A stretch of 64,000 nt of DNA from Leeuwenhoekiella blandensis MED217 (GTDB taxonomy: Bacteria; Bacteroidota; Bacteroidia; Flavobacteriales; Flavobacteriaceae): positions 1,402,567-1,466,566 of the forward strand of contig NZ_CH672395.1 in the NCBI RefSeq assembly GCF_000152985.1, in the 5' to 3' direction. The position numbers and the translations under genes are program-made. Shown one piece after another: positions 17,537 to 25,852 of the stretch; the first letter of the stretch is position 1, and each line of letters begins with the position of its first letter. Below the pieces are notes generated by a model. It searched no databases. It was not told the origin of the DNA and was given only the letters and a program-made list of their open reading frames with translations.

Positions 17537-18661
17537 TTGAAAAGGTCGTTAAACATAGCTGTCATCGGAGCAGGACTTGCAGGTCTTACTGCCGCAATTC
17601 ACCTGAGAAAAGAAGGTTTTCAGGTGATGCTTTTTGAGAAGGAAGAGTACCCTAAACACAAAGTATGCGGAGAATATCTCTCTAACGAAATTCTACCCTA
17701 CTGGAAGCATTTAGGAATTGATCCTTTAAAATGGGGCGCGGTTGCTATCGATCAATTAGAATTGTCTGCTGTAAACGGAAAATCGCTCAACATTAAACTG
17801 CCGTTGGGAGGTTTTGGGATCAGTCGGTTTAAACTTGATCACCATCTTTTAGAATACGCGCTTAGTTTAGGTTGTACCTTGATCTCTCAGACGGTTAGGG
17901 ATATTCATTTTGCTGAAAATACCTTTAGCATTTCAACAAAAGAACATCAGGATTTTGAAGCAGATTTGGTGATAGGCGCATTTGGAAAACGTTCTAATAT
18001 AGACTTTAAGTTAGACCGAAAGTTCACAGCAAGTAAGAACGACTGGTTAGCCGTAAAAGCACATTTTGCAGCAGAAATTCCTTCAGATCAAGTAAGTCTG
18101 CATAATTTTAAAGGAGGTTACTGCGGAATTTCAATGGTGGAAGAGCGCAAAGTAAATGTTTGCTATCTAACCCGTACCGAAGCGTTTAAGCCCTTCAAAA
18201 ATAACGAAACGTTTCAGCAACAGGTGCTTTGTGAGAATCCCAATTTGAATGACTTCTTTGCACACGCTCAACCACTTTTTGACCAACCTATCAGTATCAG
18301 TCAGATCGCATTTCAATCAAAACCGAGCGTAGAAAATCATATGTTGATGTGTGGCGACAGCGCCGGACTCATTCATCCCTTATGTGGTAATGGGATGGCG
18401 ATGGCGGTGATTTCGGCTAAATTAGCTTCAGAATGTATTTCTGGAAGTGCGCGTCAGGATTGGTCGCGTACTGAACTTGAGCAACGTTACGATAAACTCT
18501 GGAAGCAAACGTTTACAAATCGCTTGCGTGCCGGAAACCTGTTGCAGCGCGCATTGCAAAATGATGCGCTTACATCAACAGGAATACAGGTTCTAAAATA
18601 CGTTCCAATAGTGACACAAAAACTTATTCAAACAACCCACGGAAAACCTTTGAAGATTTGA
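17537..18661 (+). CDS. FAD-dependent oxidoreductase of the type III PKS cluster
   Basis: Flavoprotein of 374 residues in the geranylgeranyl-reductase/phenol-hydroxylase-like group. The N-terminus has the Rossmann motif GAGLAG (residues 11-16) and FEKEEYPKHKVCGEYLS, typical of this group. The second FAD motif MCGDSAGLIHPLCGNGMA lies at about 275-292. The gene appears to start with TTG at 17537, since no ATG precedes the conserved strand. Its stop overlaps the next start by 4 bases. By analogy with Streptomyces srsABC, it may hydroxylate or oxidise an aromatic or quinone lipid made by the adjacent type III PKS; this is inference. Confidence 0.88.
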   Translation: MKRSLNIAVIGAGLAGLTAAIHLRKEGFQVMLFEKEEYPKHKVCGEYLSNEILPYWKHLGIDPLKWGAVAIDQLELSAVNGKSLNIKLPLGGFGISRFKLDHHLLEYALSLGCTLISQTVRDIHFAENTFSISTKEHQDFEADLVIGAFGKRSNIDFKLDRKFTASKNDWLAVKAHFAAEIPSDQVSLHNFKGGYCGISMVEERKVNVCYLTRTEAFKPFKNNETFQQQVLCENPNLNDFFAHAQPLFDQPISISQIAFQSKPSVENHMLMCGDSAGLIHPLCGNGMAMAVISAKLASECISGSARQDWSRTELEQRYDKLWKQTFTNRLRAGNLLQRALQNDALTSTGIQVLKYVPIVTQKLIQTTHGKPLKI

Positions 18662-19359
18662 AATATAGAAAGCTTACTCCGGAGTTGATGGATGACCCCA
18701 ACGTAGATGAGGTTACTTTGCAAGCTGCATTGGCCGAGGTTACCCGCGTCAATAAATACTTGGGCGGACAGCAAGTGACGCTAGAGGGTTTGCGCTATTT
18801 TTTTGATCGGTTTTTACAAAAAAGCTACACCATTCTCGATGTAGGATGCGGTGACGGAGCAATGTTGCGCAGTATCGCCATTTTTGCCAGACAACGCTCT
18901 ATTTCTGTAACATTGATAGGAATCGATATCAATCCAAAAAGTATTGCTTTAGCACAAGAGCGTTCAAAAGATTTTCCGGAGTTGTCGTTTCAAGTTCAGG
19001 ATGTTTTTAAGCTAAAAGACACTCATCAGGAGATCGATATAATCACTTCGACTTTAACAATGCATCATTTCACCGATGCTGAAATTATTAAGTTTCTAAC
19101 ACAGTTTTTAAAACTGGCAAACTTAGGAGTGGTGATCAATGATTTGCAGCGCAGCAAGATCGCATATCGATTGTTTCAGGCGTATAGTAGCCTATTTATG
19201 AGAAGTGCAATGGCGCGGTACGATGGTTTAATTTCTATTGAACGCGCTTTTACAAAAAACGATTTGTTATCTTTTACATCAAAACTCGGGGTACAGTCGT
19301 TTAATATAAAATGGCGCTGGGCGTTCAGATATTTATGGATATTAGAAAATCAAAAGTAG
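18658..19359 (+). CDS. SAM-dependent methyltransferase of the PKS cluster
   Basis: Class I methyltransferase of 233 residues. Motif I ILDVGCGDGAM is at about residues 60-70, the acidic ribose-binding residue follows in GIDINPKSIALA, and a TSTLTMHHF post-motif is seen. The N-terminus LTPELMDDPNVDE is a recurring signature of methyltransferases beside type III PKS genes. The start is a TTG overlapping the upstream stop; an ATG at 18687 is a possible alternative. It overlaps the PKS start by 25 bases. It probably O- or C-methylates the polyketide product. Confidence 0.88.
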   Translation: MKYRKLTPELMDDPNVDEVTLQAALAEVTRVNKYLGGQQVTLEGLRYFFDRFLQKSYTILDVGCGDGAMLRSIAIFARQRSISVTLIGIDINPKSIALAQERSKDFPELSFQVQDVFKLKDTHQEIDIITSTLTMHHFTDAEIIKFLTQFLKLANLGVVINDLQRSKIAYRLFQAYSSLFMRSAMARYDGLISIERAFTKNDLLSFTSKLGVQSFNIKWRWAFRYLWILENQK

Positions 19360-20402
19360 CAATCGCAGGTGTAGCCAAAGCTGTCCCAAAATACAGTCGC
19401 GAAACCCAAGAAATTCTTCCGTTGGTGACCCAATGGATGGCAGGGCAGGAAGAGCGTTTTCAACGTAAAGTGAAAAAGATTTTCAGCAATGCCGGGGTAG
19501 ATAAGCGGTATAGTATTATGGCTCCTGATGAAGTGTTTACTGCAACTTCTTTTGAGCATAAAAACAACATTTACAAACGTGAGGCAATCAAACTTGGAGA
19601 AGATGCCTTGCGCACAGCGCTTGAAAAAATAGGTTGGGAGGCGCAATCGCTAGATTATATCATCACCGTGAGTTGCACAGGAATTATGATTCCGTCGCTT
19701 GATGCCTATCTCATTAACCGCTTAAATCTAAAACAAGACATTACCCGATTACCGGTCACCGAAATGGGCTGTGCTGCAGGAATTTCTGGGATCTTGTATG
19801 CCAATGATTTTCTTAAAGCCAATCCCGGTAAACGCGCTGCTGTTATCGCGGTCGAGAGCCCAACGGCGACCTTTCAGCTAGATGATTTTTCGATGGCCAA
19901 TATTGTGAGTGCAGCGATTTTTGGTGATGGTGCAGCCTGCGTGTTGCTTTCATCAGAAGAACAGGTGTTAGGACCAAAAATCATCGATACCGAAATGTAT
20001 CATTTTTACGATGCCGAACAGATGATGGGATTTGACTTGACCAACAATGGACTCAAAATGATTCTTGATAAATCGGTTCCGGAAACCATAGCGGCGCACT
20101 TTCCACAGATCATTAATCCGTTTCTCTCAAAGAATAACATCAATATCGCAGACGTCAATAATCTGGTGTTTCATCCCGGCGGAAAGAAGATCGTTCAGAC
20201 GGTTGAAAGTTTGTTTGGCGCTTCAGGAAAAAATATAGACGATACCAAAGAAGTTCTTCGCCTTTATGGCAATATGAGCAGTGTAACGGTGTTGTATGTT
20301 TTAGAACGTTTTTTAAATCGAAAAATTCCTGCTGAAGATTATGGATTGATGCTTAGTTTTGGTCCCGGTTTTTCAGCACAACGTATATTAGTACAATGGT
20401 AG
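19335..20402 (+). CDS. Type III polyketide synthase (chalcone synthase-like)
   Basis: Homodimeric iterative ketosynthase of 355 residues that condenses an acyl-CoA starter with malonyl-CoA and cyclises the chain. The catalytic triad is complete: Cys146 in VTEMGCAAGI, His280 in NLVFHPGG and Asn313 in LYGNMSSVTV. The C-terminal GFGPG-like motif appears as LSFGPGFSAQ. I use the ATG at 19335; an in-frame ATG at 19311 would deepen the overlap with the methyltransferase. The sequence resembles bacterial alkylresorcinol/alkylpyrone synthases more than plant enzymes. The starter unit and product cannot be read from sequence; a fatty acyl starter is plausible given the neighbouring genes. Confidence 0.92.
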   Translation: MDIRKSKVAIAGVAKAVPKYSRETQEILPLVTQWMAGQEERFQRKVKKIFSNAGVDKRYSIMAPDEVFTATSFEHKNNIYKREAIKLGEDALRTALEKIGWEAQSLDYIITVSCTGIMIPSLDAYLINRLNLKQDITRLPVTEMGCAAGISGILYANDFLKANPGKRAAVIAVESPTATFQLDDFSMANIVSAAIFGDGAACVLLSSEEQVLGPKIIDTEMYHFYDAEQMMGFDLTNNGLKMILDKSVPETIAAHFPQIINPFLSKNNINIADVNNLVFHPGGKKIVQTVESLFGASGKNIDDTKEVLRLYGNMSSVTVLYVLERFLNRKIPAEDYGLMLSFGPGFSAQRILVQW

Positions 20403-21205
20403 CATCTTTTGAATTTAATACCGAAGACACGGCTAACAGCTGGGCGTTGATCTTGGGTGGAAGCAGTGGTTTAGGTTTTGCTTCGGCAAAAAAACTTGCA
20501 GCTAAAGGTTTGCATATTTGCATTGTGCATCGCACGCGCAGAAGCAAACTCGAGGAATTTAATCATACCATTGAAGCCTTGCGTAAAACAGGAATTGATA
20601 TCGAAACTTTTAATCTCGATGCGCTCAACCCGGCAACTATTGATAAGGTGAAAGATTTCTTTACAGAGCGGAATGCTTCAGTAAAAGTGTTGTTGCATAG
20701 CATCGCTAAAGGAAACCTCAAACCTATTTATGCAGAGGACGCTTCCGTAGCGAAACTTTCCGGTAAGGATTTTATACTTACTACCGAAGCGATGGCGGTG
20801 AGTTTATACGACTGGGCGAGTGCATTTGCAAACTCGGGATTATTTGAAGAAAACGGGAAAATCCTAACCTTTACAAGCGAGGGAAGCACAAAACCTTTAC
20901 CCAATTACGCAGCAGTTTCCGCAGCAAAAGCGGCTTTAGAAGCTATAATACGGAGTTTAGCCTTTGAATTGGCACCACTAAAAATAACCGCTAATTGTAT
21001 TCAAGCAGGAGTAACCAATACTGAAAGTTTACAATTAATACCGGGAAGTGATCAGCTCATTGCGCAAGCATTGGAGCGCAATCCGCAAAGGCGATTGACT
21101 ACTCCGGAGGATGTTGCTAATGTGGTGTACTTACTAACCAAACCCGAAGCCAATTGGATCAATGGAGCAGTGATTCCTGTGGATGGCGGGGAGCATTTAA
21201 GATAA
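20396..21205 (+). CDS. Short-chain dehydrogenase, enoyl-reductase-like (FabL/FabI type)
   Basis: NAD(P)-dependent SDR of 269 residues. The Rossmann motif GGSSGLGFA lies at 21-29. The catalytic pair is Tyr171 and Lys178 separated by six residues (YAAVSAAK), the spacing of enoyl-ACP reductases FabI/FabL rather than the YxxxK of ordinary SDRs, and the LLHSIAKGNL segment also fits that group. The C-terminus INGAVIPVDGG is the usual SDR end. Its start overlaps the PKS stop by 7 bases, so it is translationally coupled. It may reduce the acyl starter or the product of the cluster, or simply be an additional enoyl reductase. Confidence 0.88.
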   Translation: MVASFEFNTEDTANSWALILGGSSGLGFASAKKLAAKGLHICIVHRTRRSKLEEFNHTIEALRKTGIDIETFNLDALNPATIDKVKDFFTERNASVKVLLHSIAKGNLKPIYAEDASVAKLSGKDFILTTEAMAVSLYDWASAFANSGLFEENGKILTFTSEGSTKPLPNYAAVSAAKAALEAIIRSLAFELAPLKITANCIQAGVTNTESLQLIPGSDQLIAQALERNPQRRLTTPEDVANVVYLLTKPEANWINGAVIPVDGGEHLR

Positions 21206-21226
21206 TTAAGAAAACAAAATATAAGA

Positions 21227-22246
21227 ATGAAAATAGATTTGCGTAGCGATACGATCACAAAGCCCACTCCGGGAATGTTAGATGCGATGATGCATGCCGA
21301 AGTAGGAGATGATGTTTACAAAGAAGATCCCAGCGTTAATAAATTAGAAGTGCATATTGCCGAATTATTTGGGATGGACTCGGCGCTGTATTTCCCAACC
21401 GGTTCAATGACCAATCAGGCGGCGATAAAAATTCATACCCAACCCGGCGAGCAACTTATCGCAGATAAATATGCGCACGTGTACAATTATGAAGGAGGCG
21501 GAGTATCGTTTAATAGCGGAGTTTCTTGTAAACTGATAGACGGACATCGTGGGATGATCACAGCAGATCAGGTTGAAGAACATATCAATCCGCCAGATTT
21601 TTATCACAGCCCGTTAACATCTCTTGTTTGTCTTGAAAATACCACGAATAAAGGCGGTGGAGCTTGCTATGACTTTAGAGAAATCCTAAAGATTAGAAAG
21701 GTTTGTGACGATAATGGTTTAGGCTTTCATCTTGACGGTGCACGTCTTTGGAATGCACTTGTGGTGACCGACGAATCTCCTAAAGATTACGGGGCTGCTT
21801 TTGATACGATTTCGGTGTGCTTGTCTAAAGGTTTAGGAGCACCAATGGGATCTGTTTTGGTAGGTAAACAAAAGTTTATGGATAAGGCGATGCGTGTACG
21901 TAAAGTTTTAGGAGGCGGTATGCGTCAAGTAGGTTTTGCCGCTGCTGCGGGGCTTTACGGTATTGAGCATCATTGGCAACGTATGGCAGATGATCACAAG
22001 CGCGCTCAAGAACTTTCGATTGCTTTAAATCAGCATCCTGATGTAGCACACGTGGAGCCGGTAGAAACCAATATTCTGATTTTCAATCTACGCCCAGATG
22101 CAGATGAATTGCAATTTATAGAACGTCTAAAAGCCGAAGATATTCACATAAGTGCTTTGGGTAAAGGCAAACTTCGCATCGTTACGCATTATGACTATAC
22201 CGAAGCAATGCATCAGCATTTTTTGGCATTTTTAAAAAATGCTTAA
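21227..22246 (+). CDS. ltaE: Low-specificity L-threonine aldolase
   Basis: PLP enzyme of 339 residues that cleaves L-threonine/allo-threonine to glycine and acetaldehyde. The start is the invariant IDLRSDTITKPTPGM motif. The PLP Lys is residue 201 in CLSKGLGAPMGS, and the phosphate/pyridine contacts include FHLDGARLWNA (Asp at about 170). Length and motif order are standard. It begins 21 bases after the SDR and could be read from the polyketide operon, but it is more likely an ordinary metabolic gene. A small hairpin terminator follows. Confidence 0.94.
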   Translation: MKIDLRSDTITKPTPGMLDAMMHAEVGDDVYKEDPSVNKLEVHIAELFGMDSALYFPTGSMTNQAAIKIHTQPGEQLIADKYAHVYNYEGGGVSFNSGVSCKLIDGHRGMITADQVEEHINPPDFYHSPLTSLVCLENTTNKGGGACYDFREILKIRKVCDDNGLGFHLDGARLWNALVVTDESPKDYGAAFDTISVCLSKGLGAPMGSVLVGKQKFMDKAMRVRKVLGGGMRQVGFAAAAGLYGIEHHWQRMADDHKRAQELSIALNQHPDVAHVEPVETNILIFNLRPDADELQFIERLKAEDIHISALGKGKLRIVTHYDYTEAMHQHFLAFLKNA

Positions 22247-22263
22247 GACTGGGAGTGTAGTAG

Positions 22264-22287
22264 GCAGATTTGTAATCTGCTATTTTT
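22264..22287 (+). terminator. Probable intrinsic terminator after threonine aldolase
   Basis: Seven-base-pair hairpin GCAGATT-TGT-AATCTGC (22264-22280) followed by TATTTTTC. It is modest in GC content. The remainder of the 231-base gap to the next gene holds no reading frame I can support. Confidence 0.6.
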
Positions 22288-22477
22288 CAGTATAAATATG
22301 GGATTTTGATTGACGAAATCAGGCTCAAGTACTTTTAAATTATCAATTTTTTAAAAATAGGCTGTATTGAACTAGTTTTTTAAGCTTCTCGCTTGATTTA
22401 CTTTGGTGAATGCTATCTTAGTAAGAAGTTAACCCAATTTGCGCGTTGAGCGCCAAGCATAATAAAACCAGTTCTTT

Positions 22478-25400
22478 ATGGCCTTAAAAGTAGCGATCTC
22501 TCATAAGACGAAATACAAATATGACAAACGTATTTCCCTGTCGCCACACATTTTTAGACTACGTCCTGCGCCACACAGTAGAACGCCTATTGAGGCATAT
22601 TCGCTCAAAATAAAGCCGGAAAATCATTTTTTCAACTGGCAGCAAGATCCTTTTGGGAATTACCTTGCGCGCGTGGTTTTTCCTGAAAAAACAGACGAAC
22701 TATCAATTGATGTTGAAATTATAGCCGACCTTAAAACGATCAATCCGTTTGATTTTTTTGTAGAAGATTCGGTGGAAGAATTTCCGTTTAAATATAAAGA
22801 TTCCCTTAAAAAAGAATTACTTCCTTACCTAGAAATAACAGACGACGGCCCGCTACTCAAGAAGTTTTTAAAAACTATTGATGTTTCAGAGCAGCTCACG
22901 ATTTACTTTTTAATCGGTCTTAATCGCCACATCAATGAGTACCTCAATTATACCGTGCGTATGGAACCCGGCGTACAATCTTGTGAAGAAACGCTGGAGA
23001 AAAAATTAGGTTCTTGTCGTGATTTTGCCTGGTTATTGGTACAAAGTTTACGGCATTTAGGATTGGCAGCACGCTTTGTTTCGGGCTATTTGGTGCAGTT
23101 AAAATCTGATGAAAAATCTCTAGATGGTCCATCTGGTCCTGAAGAAGATTTCACCGATTTACACGCTTGGGCAGAAGTCTATATTCCCGGAGCCGGCTGG
23201 ATTGGTTTGGATTCCACTTCAGGTTTATTGGCTGGGGAAGGACATATTCCGTTAGCCTGTACGCCTTCTTTTGAAAGCGCTGCGCCTGTTGTTGGTTTTT
23301 CTGATCCTGCGGAAACGGAGTTTGAATTTGATAATTCGGTTACCCGAATATTCGAATCTCCGCGAGTTACCAAGCCCTATACAGAAGCACAATGGAACGC
23401 AATTTATGAGCTAGGGTTTGAGGTTGAAAAAGAATTGCAAGCAGGCGATGTGCGCCTTACGATGGGAGGGGAGCCGACTTTCGTTTCTATAGATGATATG
23501 GAATCAGACCAGTGGAATACTGCTGCAGACGGTCCTGAAAAGCGAAAACTTTCTGAAGGACTTTCTAAACGCTTGCTGCATAAATTTGGTCAGGGTGGAA
23601 TGTTTCACCACGCACAAGGAAAATGGTATCCCGGCGAGCCTATTCCACGTTGGTCTATAGGTTTACATTGGCGTAAAGACGGCATTCCTATCTGGAAAGA
23701 CGAGTCGCTTATGGCTTCTTTCAATGAGGAATATGATTTGCCGGAAGGAGTCACAAAGACTTTTCTGCAAGAATTGGCGCTTAATCTTGGGATCCGTTTA
23801 GAGTACATTACTCCCGCCTATGAAGATGTATTTTATTTTATGTGGGAAGAGGGGAGACTTCCAGTAGATGTTGATCCCTTAAAAGGCGATGATGTAGCGA
23901 CTTCTGTGCGCAATCGCCTCAATAAAGTTTTAGAACAAGGATTGGATAAGAAAATCGGTCACGTGATGCCGTTGGCCAATATTCAAGGAAAATGGGTTAC
24001 GAGTCCGTGGCGTTTCCGTAGAAATCATCTTTTTCTCATTCCGGGGAATTCACCGGTAGGTTTGCGTTTACCGCTTAATTCGTTGATCGAAGAACCCGAT
24101 GTACCCACACAGCCCATTGCAGATCCTGATCTTTTTGACAAACGGAAGCCTTTTGGCCCATACGGTGAAGCTTTAGAAAAACGTAAAGCCGCTGAAAAAC
24201 CTAAAAAGAAAAACGGGAAAGTTGATCATAATGCAGATAAGAAAGAAAAGAATCCGTTTGCACGCACCGCGATTTGTGCTGAAGTTCGGGATAAAAAACT
24301 TTATTTATTTCTTCCGCCTTTAGACAATGCCGAAACTTTTATTGACTTAATGGCTTCTGTGGAAGCTGCAGCAAAAAAGCTCAATGTTCCTGTATTGATC
24401 GAAGGTTATGAGCCGCCACGAGATAATCGTCTTGAGGTGTTGAAGGTAACGCCAGATCCCGGAGTTATTGAAGTGAATGTACATCCGGCGAAGAACTGGG
24501 ACGAACTTACTAAAAATACGCTCACGTTGTATGAAGAGGCTAAAAAGAGCCGTTTGGGTACCGAAAAATTTATGCTCGACGGAAAACACACCGGCACCGG
24601 TGGTGGAAACCACGTGACCTTAGGCGGTGTCACTCCGGCTGATAGTCCGTTGTTGCGCCGACCAGATTTGTTGCGCAGCTTGCTTACGTTTTGGCAACAT
24701 CACCCCGGACTTTCCTATTTATTTTCCGGGGGATTTATCGGTTCAACGAGTCAGGCGCCACGAGTTGATGAAGGTCGTCAGGAAAATTTATACGAACTGG
24801 AAATCGCATTCAATCAAATTCCGGAGGATGAAGATGTACCGTTTTGGTTGACCGATCGATTATTCAGGCATTTACTTACTGATATTACCGGAAACACGCA
24901 TCGCGCAGAGTTCTGTATCGATAAATTATATTCGCCAGATTCGTCTTCCGGAAGATTAGGAATTCTTGAATTACGCGCGTTTGATATGCCACCACACGCA
25001 CAAATGAGTTTAATGCAAATGTTGCTCGTGCGCACACTGGTTTCCTGGTTTTGGAATGAACCTTACAAACATAAACTTACCCGTTGGGGCACACAGTTGC
25101 ACGATAAATTCCTGATGGAGCATTATGTGCGAGAAGATATTAAGGACATTGTTGAGCAGCTTAATGCGGCAGGATATCCATTCAAATTAGATTGGTTTGA
25201 TCCGTTTTTTGAATTCCGTTTTCCTCTGTATGGTTTAGTTGATATCAAAGATATGCAGGTAGAATTGCGTGCCGCGATAGAACCTTGGAATGTACTGGGA
25301 GAAGAAATGACCGGTGGCGGGACTTCGCGCTACGTAGACTCATCTCTAGAACGTGTTCAGATCAAAGTTTCAAACTTTAATGATGAGCGCTATGTGTTGA

Positions 25401-25834
25401 CCTGCAACGGCGTGAAAGTACAATTAAGCAATACCGGTGTCAAAGGAGAATATGTTGCCGGTGTACGTTATAAAGCTTGGCAACCGTGGTCTGCTTTGCA
25501 CCCTACAATTCCTGTAGATACACCATTGGTTTTTGATATTGTTGATTTGTGGAATCAGCGCTCTATTGGAGGTTGTACGTATTTTGTATCACACCCGGGT
25601 GGACGCAATTATGAGACATATCCTATAAACAGCTTAGAAGCAGAATCTAGAAGAATCAATCGTTTTTGGGATATTGGTCATACGCAAGGCAATTTGGTTT
25701 ATACTGAAAAAGAGCCCGATACCAAGCTTGCAGGCCGAACTTTAAAATCAACTTCTTCAGAAAAAACATTTAATTTTAAAGAAATTCCTGTAAATCCAGA
25801 ATTCCCACATTTACTAGATTTGCGAAAGAAATAA
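22478..25834 (+). CDS. Transglutaminase-DUF2126 fusion (predicted amidoligase)
   Basis: Cytoplasmic protein of 1118 residues with two parts. Residues 1-80 are a bacterial transglutaminase N-terminal domain and 150-260 the papain-like core with a complete triad: Cys180 (KLGSCRDFAW), His229 (DLHAWAEVY) and Asp245 (GLDSTSG). Residues about 310-1100 are DUF2126, a glutamine-synthetase/GCS-like COOH-amine ligase domain, recognisable from RLTMGGEPTFVSIDD, GTGGGNHVTLGG and HRAEFCIDKLYSPDSSSGR. Families of this kind were predicted by comparative genomics to build amide bonds and cut them again. It is the first of a three-gene operon. Confidence 0.92.
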   Translation: MALKVAISHKTKYKYDKRISLSPHIFRLRPAPHSRTPIEAYSLKIKPENHFFNWQQDPFGNYLARVVFPEKTDELSIDVEIIADLKTINPFDFFVEDSVEEFPFKYKDSLKKELLPYLEITDDGPLLKKFLKTIDVSEQLTIYFLIGLNRHINEYLNYTVRMEPGVQSCEETLEKKLGSCRDFAWLLVQSLRHLGLAARFVSGYLVQLKSDEKSLDGPSGPEEDFTDLHAWAEVYIPGAGWIGLDSTSGLLAGEGHIPLACTPSFESAAPVVGFSDPAETEFEFDNSVTRIFESPRVTKPYTEAQWNAIYELGFEVEKELQAGDVRLTMGGEPTFVSIDDMESDQWNTAADGPEKRKLSEGLSKRLLHKFGQGGMFHHAQGKWYPGEPIPRWSIGLHWRKDGIPIWKDESLMASFNEEYDLPEGVTKTFLQELALNLGIRLEYITPAYEDVFYFMWEEGRLPVDVDPLKGDDVATSVRNRLNKVLEQGLDKKIGHVMPLANIQGKWVTSPWRFRRNHLFLIPGNSPVGLRLPLNSLIEEPDVPTQPIADPDLFDKRKPFGPYGEALEKRKAAEKPKKKNGKVDHNADKKEKNPFARTAICAEVRDKKLYLFLPPLDNAETFIDLMASVEAAAKKLNVPVLIEGYEPPRDNRLEVLKVTPDPGVIEVNVHPAKNWDELTKNTLTLYEEAKKSRLGTEKFMLDGKHTGTGGGNHVTLGGVTPADSPLLRRPDLLRSLLTFWQHHPGLSYLFSGGFIGSTSQAPRVDEGRQENLYELEIAFNQIPEDEDVPFWLTDRLFRHLLTDITGNTHRAEFCIDKLYSPDSSSGRLGILELRAFDMPPHAQMSLMQMLLVRTLVSWFWNEPYKHKLTRWGTQLHDKFLMEHYVREDIKDIVEQLNAAGYPFKLDWFDPFFEFRFPLYGLVDIKDMQVELRAAIEPWNVLGEEMTGGGTSRYVDSSLERVQIKVSNFNDERYVLTCNGVKVQLSNTGVKGEYVAGVRYKAWQPWSALHPTIPVDTPLVFDIVDLWNQRSIGGCTYFVSHPGGRNYETYPINSLEAESRRINRFWDIGHTQGNLVYTEKEPDTKLAGRTLKSTSSEKTFNFKEIPVNPEFPHLLDLRKK

Positions 25835-25852
25835 TTATTTACAACCCTGAAT

